A stretch of 64,000 nucleotides of DNA from Catonia carolina (Eukaryota; Arthropoda; Insecta; Hemiptera; Achilidae): assembly GCA_035578175.1 (NCBI GenBank), contig JAQMRL010000022.1, forward strand, positions 5,067,501 through 5,131,500, written 5' to 3'. Under the pieces are notes generated by a model. It did no database searches and was not told the DNA's origin. It saw only the letters and a program-made list of their open reading frames with translations. Made by a program: the position numbers and the translations under genes. This document shows positions 11,906 to 23,007 of this stretch, in pieces. The number at the start of each line of letters is the position of its first letter. Position 1 is the first letter of the stretch.

Positions 11906-14889
11906 GTATAAGTTTCAAGGTAGCAGGAGCAGTATGAAAAGAGAAATTGCTTGACTGGTGGGAGAGGCTTGATCAAGAAGTGGCGAAGTACTCAGAAAAC
12001 TCCCCCCCCCCCACCGCATAAATTTATCGTCCTTATTATAGCTAAATTGATTTAACAAAAAATTTTTAAATATCGAGAAACATAAATTTTGATACTGCAA
12101 CATGAAAACTAGATGCGAGTTGGTAATATAGAAAAATGCAAGTTTAAATCAATATACACTAATAGCACTGAATACAGTTTAACGTGGATTAATTAATTGC
12201 TATGATAAATAGTATTTCATGATTGAATTACAAAAACTTATATAGGTGTTATTTCATTACTTTCCTATATTGAGCTATGCATTATACAACAACAAATCAA
12301 CAAAATTTTCGAACCACTATATTTCAGAGAAAAACAAATTTTTGTTACAAAATATTGGCTTACCTCAAATATAATTTCAATTTTTGTGACCTTGATAGTG
12401 TGAGAAGTATTTCAATCCTAAGAAACTCGTTTTCCCAACTTAAAATTTATGCATGATAGTAAAAGCATTACATATAAAAAAAAGATTTCATGAAGAATCA
12501 CCAAGAGGATGTTTTTTCAGATTTCATCAAAACGAATTCGCATCTAAGATGTGCTTTACATTTGTTTCCCCTTTTTGGAAGAAATTAAATAAAATTACGT
12601 AGTCTGTCATATATGAGTGCAATAAAAGTTATCCAGAAAATTTCCCATTTTGATACTCATATAAATCTGTTGATTTACATAATACGTTGATTAAAAGCGA
12701 ATTTTCTAAAATATACTAACGTAAATACTTTGAATTGAAAATATACGGCCAATATGTACTACTTAAAACACAATGAATTTTTTTTTAGAACATAAACGGT
12801 TTCTTCAAAATGAATGATACTAAAAAAAAATATTATTCTTTCATTAGTACGTATACCTAAGTGCTCCTATTTTAATTTAATGGTTCTTTTTCAAATATAA
12901 ATAACATTATTAAAATATTTACTTTCTATTTTGTACGATAAATTAGACATTTAGGTTTTCTTCAGAGTTAAAATTTTGAAGCACACTGTTGAATGTGGTT
13001 TCTTTCTTCATTCAGATAACGTAATTAATCAGACTTTTATCTTCCGCACTTAAAATTTATGTTTACATTTAAATAAAATGTTTGCAAGAAAATTACACAC
13101 CTTGTTTGTACAAAAAATATGAATAATTTTCCTTTAGAATTTTTTTAATGAAATTAAAAATTAAACGTTGGTGCAGTGGCAATTGGTAACTTATTTTTAA
13201 CCAAGATATTCCGAGTTTGATATCCGGCCTCAACAGACAGGTGAATTTATTTGAATCAAACTTGTAATGTTTCAAGGAGTGGCTTCACTGGGAGTTTCCT
13301 TCACCATAAAGTTTATTTAAAATGAAGTGTATTAATAAAGCACCAATAGCAAAAGTTATAGTCTAGATAGCCAATGAAATAATTTATAAAAATTATTGGT
13401 AATGAAAATCATTTGTTACATTCCAGCTCTAAGGTTAAAACTGTTTTAGTATTGTATTTTTATTTCTCTTATAATTTGAATACAGGTTTATGGTTAAGTC
13501 ATATGGAATAAATTTCCTTGGATTGGATTTAATATATCAACATGAATACACCCATATCATCGTTTTATAAGAAGTAAACTATGCATTTAGAATAGTAGAA
13601 GTGAGTTAAATCTTTATCATTAAATTCAATACAATAGAATCCTCTTTCAAAACAGTGGATTGCTTTTCTGTCGTTTAGAATATACATCCATTTTGCACAT
13701 ATATACATGTACAACTGATATATACACTGGCAACGGATGATGTCCTTTGTATGTCTGAGCGAAATTGTAATCTAGAAGATAAACGAGAGAATGCTTTGTG
13801 CGACGCCACAGACAAAGCCCCTTGCCTGCACATATTGCTCTCAGCTTTGAAACCCATGTAACCTCTTCTGATGGATTATTAAAGGTGAAATGGATAGACG
13901 CTCGTCCAAGTATTAATATGTAAATATAATTATAATGTTACGCATGCAAATGAGTCTTAACTGACTGTATCAGTCATGTAATGGCTGTTATTAGATTTGT
14001 TCATATAAATTACTATGTTTGTCAAGAGGTGGAAACCATTCGGATAAATTATATTATTACCGTGATACGTTTAGTCTTAAATAAAAGTTTTGTAGTAAAA
14101 TACGTTATTATTGATTTTCATCGCTATTATATTAAATGCAAAATCCCTCACTGACTGACGTAATCATCACTAATTCTCGATTTTCTTGATACATATAGCT
14201 GAAATTTGGAAAATTCGTTGCTTAGGAGTTGAAAAAGGATCAGGACTATTTAAATTGGGACCATTTGTGTCTGTAGGATAAAACGTTGGGCTTACCAAAT
14301 CTAAATCAATACATTTTATTTCTATACTTTTCGGAAGAGCTATAGTTCTGAAAATTGGTGTGGTCATCTCTTCTATGTAAAATAAAACACACATTTTTAT
14401 TACAACCAATTTATTTCTGTTTCGTAATAGCTCTACTGTAAGTAGGAAAAACTACTTGCAGTACTGCTGCGTACAGCACTTAATACTACTACTGTAAGTT
14501 AGTGTTTGTTATTATTAAAAAAACAAGTTTTTAGCGGTGGACGCTTCTCCGACATTTTGTAGGCTACTGAGGAAATACAAAGCCATTTTGATAACATTCA
14601 CATGTAGTGTCAGAAAATGATAGTGAATATAATTATGAGAATAATTTAATATGCGTAACGTTTAACATTAAAGACTAACGAGATGTTTTATATAGACTAA
14701 AAGAAACATCTCAGGCTGAAGTAACGTCATTTGTTCTGGCTCAAAAAAAAAACTCAGTAAGTTTCAAGTTTCTCAAAAAATAAAGTCCTCCTAAATAGTT
14801 CTCGAATCAGTGTGGTTTCATCGGTTAGAGCTATGGCGTATTGCTAGTTCGTCGAATATATAAGTACTGCTGCATTTAAAGTATTTGAG
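11906..14889. other. Non-coding stretch with tRNA-like fragments
   Basis: No gene is recognised. A C10 run lies near 12003-12012. The segment 13150-13225 is tRNA-like. Near 14812-14862, GTGGTTTCATCGGTTAGAGC with GCTAGTTCGTCGAATA about 20 nt later is a weaker tRNA-like patch directly before a LINE tail. Short ORFs here have no recognisable domains. Confidence 0.4.
13150..13225 (+). repeat. tRNA-like SINE head
   Basis: TTGGTGCAGTGGCAATTGGT resembles a tRNA D-arm/box A, and TTCCGAGTTTGATATCC about 35 nt later resembles box B. The flanks do not form an acceptor stem. It is probably the 5' part of a tRNA-derived SINE. Confidence 0.4.
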
Positions 14890-15072
14890 ACTAATCACTG
14901 AAGCCGTATAACATGTAACTAGTGAAATATGGCATAATTATTTTAACCTGCCCTTTATGAAAGAACAAATTAAATTACGCAGCGTATATACCATTCAAAG
15001 AAGGTAGAAGAACATCAACATCCATTCGCAATCAACCTCTTCGTCAACAGCGAATACTTTACAGAGTAACTT
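14890..15072 (+). pseudogene. Jockey-like LINE ORF2 3'-end remnant
   Basis: The + strand contains a degraded version of the tail seen at 592-835: ATCACTGAAGCCGTATAAC aligns with the former's ATCACTGCAGCCCTATGGC, and TTTAACCTGCCCTTTATGAA with TTAAACCTGCCCTTCATAGA. It ends abruptly at about 15072, where a minus-strand LINE of another type begins, so one of the two may have inserted into or recombined with the other. Confidence 0.55.
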
Positions 15073-15515
15073 GTTAAAAAATTGGTCTTATTCCACGATT
15101 TTGTCTTCTTTTTCTCCAACAATCAAAAATTAAGTCCCAGGACCTGTTCCGGCATCCGCCTAGCCACCGGTCACCCTTGATCGCGTTTTTCATTCGGCCT
15201 GTAACTTCTGACCAGTCTAGGAATCCTGAGTGGAGACATTCTTTCAAGATGATCTGTCCATTACGGTACTCCATAATATCGTCTCCTTAAGAGAACACAC
15301 ATCTGATTCTCACCGTATATTCATATTTCTAAACCATTCCAGCCTACAAAAGCCCATAACGCATCTTCAGAAGCGCATCTCAGCACACTGAATGGAATTT
15401 TCATATTTCTTCTTACACACCAAAACCTCACTGCCAAATTTCAGAGTTGGGACAGCCATTGTCTTATAGCAATTCATTGTTGTGCCAGTTCGGGCCCTTC
15501 CCCTCAAATTTTGTT
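15073..15515 (-). pseudogene. RTE/CR1-like LINE ORF2 C-terminal remnant
   Basis: On the minus strand from about 15510, translation gives NCYKTMAVPTLKFGSEVLVC, then KKYENSIQCAEMRF and further pieces. This is the well-known RT-distal signature of insect endonuclease-reverse transcriptase LINEs (FYKTMAVPTLLYGSE-type, then EMRFLR-type). The last open part (15274-15074) retains ILKECLHSGFLDW followed by a Gly/Arg-rich end. Frameshifts and stops are scattered through it. The upstream RT core is missing. Confidence 0.65.
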
Positions 15516-16974
15516 AATCAAAACCTTTACGATTTTATTAATCATTTAACTTATTATGCTGTTTTGCTACTTTTATTACTAATCATAGTTATCTCATAAT
15601 CAGCATCATTATAATCTCCATCATTGTAAACAAATTTATATTCTAATAAATTAGTATAAATCATTACTCATCACCAAGTTCTGCTTAAAATATCGGTAAA
15701 TTGTTTACCCAATTTAAAGATGTATTTGTAGATCATGGAGTAGAGTCGTATGTATCTAAATCGGGGTTAGATTTATGCAACATCAATTTCCCTTTCGGTT
15801 TGGTGGCACATAACTCATCTCCCTGTCGTCAATTTAGGAAGCGAGATACATAGTAAAGAAACAAATATAAAACCTAATAAAAAATTTGACATGTAAGTCA
15901 TTAAAAAGTATTCAATTAGTGTCTGGGAAAATCAGTTTAACGATATTCACACACATCTTGCAAATTTGAATTACATTTGTCGAGGTTACCTTTTTTATAA
16001 AAATGTTGAAACTTAAAATGATTTCTTGAACACATGGTATTAAGAGTACTTAGAATTACTCTTAAAGCCATGGAATTTAATATGAAGGATGTCTATACAT
16101 TTACTTTTCACAAAATCTACTAGAAATTAAGTTATTAAAAAAAGGCCTGCTTGTAAGGAAATTTTACTTTAATTTTAAAAGAAAAGTTTACACTTTTTAT
16201 TAAAAGCAACGACTCGTTTTAATGTACGTCACTGAACTCTATTCAAATTTATTTAACGCAAACGTAATTTTAAAGATTAAATTATTTTTACAAGAACTAA
16301 CCTGTAATTAAAAATGTTTAACAGCTTTTTAAATCTAATAAATTGGGAAAGTGTGTCCAATTAATAAAACCAAAAAATTAATAACGAAGAAAATCATCAA
16401 TCATAGTTTACTTAGTTGATTTAATAATACATAATGAATACCTTGTCTTTTGTAGGATGAAATAATTTTCAGTAGAATTTTATTTTTGTGTTGGCATTTT
16501 TACCGTCAAACAAACAACTTGTCAATCACTGTTAAATATTTCATTCAATAAAACGTGCTTTCAAATTGTAGTAAAACATATCACGCAATTTTAACCTTGT
16601 AAAAATATAAAGTTAAATGAGTTCTAACGAGAAAACTCATCGTTTCGTAACAAGCAATACAGTATTGTATGTTTTTCGTTTATTAGGAGATTTTTTTTAA
16701 TACAATAAAAATTTTATTCAAGAAAAACACTCAATATAATTCATTTCTTCTTTCAGTCATGGTATTGGTACATTTCAGTCAAATTAATGTACAAACAATT
16801 TTACAAAGAAACTTACTTACATAAATACCAAATCATTTTTACCAAAGATATTCATGAGATTTTCCAGTAGTTAAGAAAATCTATATTAGGCTAGTTATAT
16901 AATAGTTTTATGTAGGTATATATATATAGGTATATCTATAAAGTAGTTAAGCAAATAGTCAAGATAAAGACAAA
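15516..16974. other. Non-coding AT-rich stretch
   Basis: No coding region, RNA or repeat boundary is recognised. A short alternating TATATA patch lies near 16919-16935. Confidence 0.4.
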
Positions 16975-17590
16975 GACAAAGTAATGACATTTAGGGGGAA
17001 GGAGCCAGTCAGAAGCAAAATTATTATAGATAATAAAAATTCTGGAACAGATATCCCACTTTCAGTATCTAGGTTACGACATTACATACCACCAACAAGA
17101 TAAAGATGCTTACAATAAGATGCATTGATTTCAGCAAATATGCGCAACTATCTACCGCACCTTAAAAAATAGCACCAGCAAAAACACGAGGGTGAGATTT
17201 TATAAAACAATAGCAGTGCTGACCCTACTCTATGGCAGTGAAACTTGGGTGATATCAAAGCGAGAGTAGAGTAGATTGCAAGCATCTGAAATTAAATTTC
17301 GTCGACATATGTATGGGTGTAGTAGAGAAGATCGTTACAGGAATACCGCGATGAGGAGAGAACTCAACATCTTCTATATAAACGACAAGGTATCTCGGAA
17401 CAGAATGCAGTGGTTAGAGCATGTGAACAATATGAGGGAGGATAGGACTTCTAAGCAGGCACTGGTCTAATAAGCCGGAGGGCAGGAGAGAACGAAAACG
17501 AGAAAGAAATGGGAAGATTTGAGAGGTTCGGAACAGGCAGAGATGCCTAGTCCTTGAAAGGCAGAAAAGAAGAACAAAGATATTAGGATA
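16975..17590 (+). pseudogene. RTE/CR1-like LINE ORF2 3' half remnant
   Basis: Successive frames read MTFRGKEPVRSKIIIDNK, ISHFQYLGYDITY, RFYKTIAVLTLLYGSETWVI, then SEIKFRRHMYG, DRYRNTAMRRELNIFYIN, NRMQWLEHVNNMREDRTSKQ and finally RKKWEDLRGSEQ-like text. The order (YLG motif, FYKTIAVLTLLYGSE motif, W-x-EH, then a basic W-containing end) is that of the region after the RT palm and thumb in insect endonuclease-RT LINEs. The segment 17276-17470 is still open for 64 codons. Stops and shifts separate the rest. It belongs to the same broad group as the minus-strand remnant at 15073-15515. Confidence 0.75.
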
Positions 17591-18254
17591 TAACAATCTT
17601 CTTCTCTCTTCAAAAATTAGAATTTGAGCTATTTTGATCCCTATCTTCTAAGAAGTTTACGAACATCTAGTCTACCACATGGCGTATACTGAATCGTCAC
17701 AGGAAAGTCGTTGAAACTTATCTTACACTGATTCTCACATCACTATCTTCTAAAACATATTTTACTCCTGTGACTCATGGTTGGAATACACAGTTCTTCC
17801 GTTTTGTCGACTGTCAAAAACTGATAACGAAATGTAGGCTACATCTATTAGTAGGTACATATATTTGTTCTTATCAAAAAATTCATCTTCAACTACTTGA
17901 ATTTTGAATGTTTCAATGTTTCATATTTGTATAAATAAATAGAAATGACCGACACTGTAGAATCTCTAGTTAAAATACATTTATGTAAAATTTCAATGTC
18001 TTTTATCATGTGGCTAATCACAACACTAAATTGTTTGAACAAAAACGTACATATACGGAGAGGAAATACGTAGTGCAATAAATTGCCGCAATTTTTAAAC
18101 CGTTGTGCTAATTTTCTTTAATTAAAAATATTTTAAAAAAATCGATTGATGAAATGTTTTACAATGTGCAAGGTCTTCTTTCTAAATAATATTTCATAAA
18201 AAATATACGTATTTATAAATACCTAACCTGCACAGGAAAAAAAAACAAGGAGAT
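17591..18254. other. Non-coding spacer
   Basis: No gene or repeat recognised between two LINE remnants. Confidence 0.4.
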
Positions 18255-18725
18255 AGGCAATGGAGAGTTCTAACAAACGAACAAGTTTATAAAGAAAACC
18301 AACCCATAACAGATACAATAAGGAAAAAACGGATATCTTTTCTTGGACATCTTGTCAGAAAATCTAGACAAAATTTTAAACAAGATGATTAGAAAACTCT
18401 TTCCAATGGTAACATCAGGAGCATGGATCCAAAATGCCAAAGAAGACATGATCGAACTCGGATTAACTTTTGATAATTCAGAAAACAAAATAGAAATATT
18501 AAAACTCTTAAAAAATAAGAAAAGTAGATTTAAAACAAAATCAGATGGAAGAACAAACCCAAGCAGCAAGAAACCGGTCGTTTCAGAGGAAGTTTGGCAA
18601 GCAAGATCAGCCGGAATGAAGGCATATTGGCAGAACATCAAGCTAAATAATGTAAAAAGGAAGAAGCTTTCTAAATTTGATTAAAGTGATCCATTGTGGT
18701 CAAAGAAGACAAAAAAACACCCAAA
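18255..18725 (+). pseudogene. RTE/CR1-like LINE ORF2 C-terminus
   Basis: The first part reads WRVLTNEQVYKENQPITDTI and KKRISFLGHLVRK, the typical FGH or FLGH segment of insect endonuclease-RT LINEs. A frameshift leads into the 113-codon open frame at 18343-18684, which contains WIQNAKEDMIELGL and ends ARSAGMKAYWQNIK before a lysine-rich terminus. After the stop the sequence continues AAAGTGATCCATTGTGGTCA. A minus-strand remnant at 30640-31090 shows the same C-terminus (SARMKEYWRKIKE) and the same AAGTGATCCA word, so the two are copies of one LINE family. Confidence 0.7.
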
Positions 18726-19150
18726 ACATCTAAACAAATGGAAAGAAAACTGTATACTATCATTTAAATATAAGACAAAGAAATACTTATTGTAGTGAGT
18801 AACCAGTATATGAAAATAGTAGTTGCAGTAGTAGGTGAAATTAGTATGTCACTACAATAATATTTATAACTTTTAAGTTCTTTACATGTCCTCTATACTT
18901 CCTCAGGAGTCTTCTGGGCGCAATTATCACAAAACGAAAGAAACTACTACCATGCACAACACCTGCGTTTACTATCCTAAGTGAACCCAAGCTGATGTGA
19001 TGGGGCTTCCATGGCGGAGGAAATATTTGGTTGATTATTCCTCCTATCAAGCCCACATTGGTCCTTCCTGCTGGCCCATCAATCTACGCTAAACCTGAGC
19101 AACAACAGCTACATAGCTGCAACATAGCTAAGTTGTACAAAAATGCATTA
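18726..19150. other. Spacer before mariner, with one open frame of unknown nature
   Basis: A minus-strand frame at 19056-18841 (71 codons) contains PPPWKPHHISLGSLRI and lies in sequence less AT-rich than its surroundings. I do not recognise it. It may be part of an unrecognised repeat. Confidence 0.3.
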
Positions 19151-20432
19151 TACGAGGGTAAGCCAATTATTATCCGCAATGTAGTTATAAAATTTTATTG
19201 TAATCAAACAGGAAACTTACAAGTAGGCTACATAATTTTTCGACATAGTCCCCTTGCTTTTTAACGCACTCATAAAAGAAGGTTTTTGGTTGGGATGCGA
19301 GGCAGGATGCACCGCTTTTCAATGCTTCGTCCAAGGTAAATCGACGGCCCCTTAATGCTTCATTGAGTGGACCAAACAAGTGATTATCAGAAGGAGCAAG
19401 ATCGGGACTATATGGAGGATGAGCCAGTACTTCAAATTTGAGTTTCTGGAGCGTTTCAGCAGTGTAGGCAGCAGTATACGGACGGGCGTTGTTGTGCAAC
19501 AACACAACACCTTTTGACAGCAGTCCTCGGCGTTTGCTTTGCATTGCAGGCTGTAGCTTGGCAGTAAGCATCTCACTGTAACGCACACTGTTTATTGTTG
19601 TGCCCCTTCCCAGATAATGTTCCAGTACCGGACCTTGTGAGTCCCAAAAAACCGTAAGCATCAGTTTTCCTGCGGACGGTTGGGTCTTGAATTTTTTCTT
19701 GCACGGCAAATTTGGATGATTCCATTCCATACTCTGCCGTTTACTCTCCGGCTCGTAATGATGGATCCATGTTTCGTCACCAGTAATAATCTTGTCTAAG
19801 AAGTTGTCCCGTTCGTTACCATAGCGATCCAAATGTTTTTTACAGATGTCCAAGCGGGTTTGTTTATGCAACAGTGTCAGTTGTTTTAGGACCCATCTTG
19901 CACAAACTTTATAAAACCCAAGTGTGTTGTGATTGATTTCGTAGGCAGACCCGTGGCTAATTTGCAGATGATTTGCCACTTCGTCAATAGTTACTAGTCT
20001 GTCTATAAGAATCATTTCACGTGAACGCTCAATATATTCTTCACTACTGCGGTAAACGGTCGTCCGGCTCCTTTATCGTGCGTAACACTTGCGCGACCAT
20101 TTTTGAATTTTTCAATCCATTCGTAGACACTGTTGTGGCAAAACACTGTTTTCCTTACTTTAGTGAAAATCTTCTATGAATTTCGGCCCCTGATACAACT
20201 TCCGACCACAAAAAAACGGTTCACTGAACGTTGCTCTTCTTTGGTTCAAATAGAAAGCGGAGCAGCCATGATGAACAGCATGACAGCGGTAACGAAACTA
20301 ACCTAGCAGCATGAAACTTGCATTCACATAACCACATATAAACAAAGCATGCGTCATCAACGCAGCACGACAGTACTGCCAACATAAACAAAAATACAAC
20401 TAAATTGCGGATAATATTGATTTACCCTCATA
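19151..20432 (-). mobile_element. Complete but inactive mariner transposon
   Basis: The element lies between TA dinucleotides at 19151-19152 and 20431-20432, the duplication expected for mariner. The left inverted repeat starts CGAGGGTAAGCCAATTATTA and continues TCCGCAAT. The right one, read inward, starts TGAGGGTAAATCAATATTAT and continues CCGCAAT. The roughly 30-bp ends match with a few differences and a 1-nt gap. The total of about 1.28 kb is normal for mariner. The single transposase reads on the minus strand. REP1 copy C begins about 40 bp to the right. Subfamily not assigned. Confidence 0.92.
19185..20269 (-). pseudogene. Mariner transposase (D,D34D family), broken
   Basis: The family catalyses cut-and-paste transposition at TA sites. 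The probable original start is the ATG at 20269-20267 (M-A-A-P-L-S). The N-terminal helix-turn-helix region is interrupted by stops and frameshifts; VYEWIEKFKNGR, typical of mariner, is still legible. From 20015 to 19185 an open frame of 276 codons covers the catalytic half: VTIDEVANHLQISHGSAYEI, ITGDETWIHHYEPESKRQSM (first Asp), VVLLHNNARPYTA where HDN is expected, and YSPDLAPSDNHLF (third Asp). The second catalytic Asp is thus replaced by Asn, so even the open part could not be active. The frame ends in sequence overlapping the left inverted repeat region. Confidence 0.9.
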
Positions 20433-20471
20433 GGCTATTAGAAAAGAATTTCTGGAAGAAAATTATTGATG

Positions 20472-21480
20472 TTACTTTCTACATTAGTTCTTTCTATGAA
20501 AGTATTGTTTTCATATTCTATAGGAAAGTATCATATTCTATAGGAAAGTATTGTTTTCATGCCGATTTTTCGAAATTGAGTTTTCACCAGATATATACGT
20601 TTTTAGACCCCCTTAACCCAAAAAACATGTCTTTAGCAATTGGTGTGTGTATGTATGTGTGAAAATAATATCTCAAGAAAGGAGCATCGTACGAACTTGA
20701 AACTTGAAATTTAAGATAGATACTACTATCGAACCCGACAAATCGGAAGTAGTAGTTTATTCGTGTCGTTTTTCACTTATTTGCAATTTTCTCGAAAACG
20801 TGTCTACGATTTTTTGAAAGTCGCCTTATTTACTAAATTTTTATGCTTTACAAAATACGCCATGTCGCTGAAATTCTTGGAAAGGCTGTTTTCTCGAAAA
20901 AAAAAAATGTTTTTTTTAAGATTGCGGCTTCAATATGCATTTTAGCGCAAACATGTTGTAGAGGATTTAAAATCCTTTTACTGCAACTACTTTTTACAAA
21001 TTTTTTTAACTTAACATTTTAGATTATAATCTTAACATTTATTTAAATAAATTTACTTTTTAACAACTTTTATTCAAACATTTTTTGTACATCGCTTAAT
21101 TTAGCGGTTAATAGTGATTTTCTGTTTCTTTTTTCATGAAGATCTGTAAAAAAAATATTGATTCTTTTAAGATTTCAGCCTCAGTATGCACTTTACACAA
21201 AAAGTGTATTATCAAATTTATAGGAAATTAAAAGATTTACAACTTTTATTTGGAGCATTTTTCTCTACAGAGCCTAGTTTAGCATAAAAGAGTGATTTTC
21301 CGTATTTTAAAGCCAAACTGAGGTTGATTTTCATTTTTCATCATTCACTCATGATTAAAATAATGTTATGTTTTTTTGAGGCCAGTTTTTTTGTTTGTTT
21401 ATAATGTTAGGTTATAATGTTAATTATTTTTCTTGGTTAGAGAAAGTTGTGTGAAAGTGAGTGTTACACACCCGATTTTT
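20472..21480 (+). repeat. REP1 dispersed repeat, copy C
   Basis: Shows the GTTACTTTC start, GAACTTGAAACTTGAAA block near 20694, CTACAACTTTT-type motif, and the end AGAAAGTTGTGTGA ... CCGATTTTT. Near its 5' end about 20 bp containing TATTCTATAGGAAAGTAT is tandemly duplicated (about 20514-20551), a feature not seen in the other copies. An AT-rich insertion of about 60 bp near 21000-21060 interrupts the CTACAACTTTT block. Confidence 0.7.
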
Positions 21481-22683
21481 ATATAACTACTATATTATAA
21501 AGAATGTCATTTAAATTATTGAAAATATGATTACGTACCAAAATTAGATTAGATTTTATATATTATGTAAACTATTTATATTTTATTGCTTAAAATGACT
21601 GTTAGTTATATAATATATAAGTTAGCCTGTAAGTTCCCTGTGATGAAATTTCGAGTATAAAAATGTAATGAATAGCTTTTCATGCTTTGACGAATTGCAA
21701 ATGGGCCCAATAATCAAAGGATTTTAAATAATAAATTCACATACGTTCATTGAAAATTTATTACGCTAATGGTGCGCTATGGTACTATTAAATGTAGATT
21801 CAACGATCATTGAAATGAATGGTCAAATAGTCAGTGCAGTTGAAAATAATAAAAGAACAGAAAGCGTAGTACAAAGCTTAAATTGTTATTGTATAGTAAC
21901 TTAGTTAAATAACTCGAATGAATAGTAAAGCTAAAAATTAAAGCATTTTGTTCTAAAACAAATTCGCCTAAATTACACTGAAATTTTGCACGATTCGGAT
22001 ATTGAAATTTTCAATTTTTGTGTAAAATACGACGTGATCATATACAATGGATTATGTATATTTTTAAATAAAATAATTCCGTGCCTTCATAAGTTATATT
22101 TTATATTATTAAATGAAATAAATAGGTTTTAGTTACGCTATAGGTCTTATTAATGTATGAGAAATAAAAAAATGCCCTACTGTACACAGAATGGAATATT
22201 TATATTTGATTGTGATTACGTCATTGCTGTTACAACAGGTCTATTAAAAAGCAAGCTTAATAATTTCCTATGAAACTAATTATTACAATATGGCGGTCAA
22301 TAATTCACTGATTCATACTCGTATATTATATTTTGAAAAATAAATCAGTCCAGGTAAGACTGCATGATTATTTCATAAATTGAGATTCGACGGTAATGTT
22401 GCAATAAATTTTTTTTAAATATTAAAATTTTCAATGTATTCATTTACTGTTCTATCTGTACAATTAAAGAACTATGATAAAAGTATGATGATGCATGAGT
22501 GATGATGAACAAATTAGTCAACATAAATGACGAAGAAGTAGGTCCCCTTTTTGTGCTACTTCAAATGATGAAATAATAAAAACTTTGCAGCATAGTTTTT
22601 GAGTTTTAATTGTAGCTCTGATTTTGAGGGCAACGCCATGTAGTGGGTAGCAGTGCGGAGTCATTATGCATTTCATAAAACAT
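21481..22683. other. Non-coding AT-rich stretch
   Basis: No coding region or known repeat recognised. Confidence 0.4.
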
Positions 22684-22820
22684 TGTATTTGATGCCGGCG
22701 TATAAGATTGCACTTGTATATGCAACCCGCAGAATGTGTGTACAACTACAGTACCTAAAAACAACAATTAATGAAACAGCTGATTAAAATTTCAATAATG
22801 TCATAGTTGTTATTGACAGT
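22684..22820 (+). repeat. 137-bp direct repeat, upstream copy
   Basis: Identical by eye over its full length to 23126-23262. It begins TGTATTTGATGCCGGCG and ends TTATTGACAGT. Because the downstream copy interrupts a THAP coding segment while this one does not, this copy is probably the source. Confidence 0.95.
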
Positions 22821-22899
22821 GTGATAAAGTGTAAAAAATCAGCTCTCAGCAGTAAACACGGTTACTTTTCTAGACGGTAGGGATCATCAACAATATGGG

Positions 22900-22935
22900 T
22901 AGTGACAAGCCCCGCCCCCTGACGTCACTGGTCCC
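22900..22935 (+). promoter_or_regulatory. GC-box plus CRE-like palindrome (candidate promoter patch)
   Basis: AGCCCCGCCCCCTGACGTCA contains a GC-box (CCCCGCCCCC) directly followed by the cAMP-response palindrome TGACGTCA. This is the most GC-rich short patch in an AT-rich neighbourhood and lies about 100 bp upstream of the THAP pseudogene start region. Binding-site function is an inference from motif identity only. Confidence 0.35.
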
Positions 22936-23007
22936 CAGCGACAGCCGACGCATCGGTTATGATGTTTACTAGTCTTAATACGGTCTGTAATACTTTACTA
23001 GTCTTTA

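Noticed and set aside
11616..11937. Overlapping open frames on both strands through the CA repeat
   Set aside because: They are histidine/threonine or cysteine/valine runs created by the (CA)n tract inside REP1, not proteins.
12240..12680. A possible LINE RT fragment (YFPILSYALYNN-like text)
   Set aside because: A few suggestive residues only; no further motif in order, so not supported.
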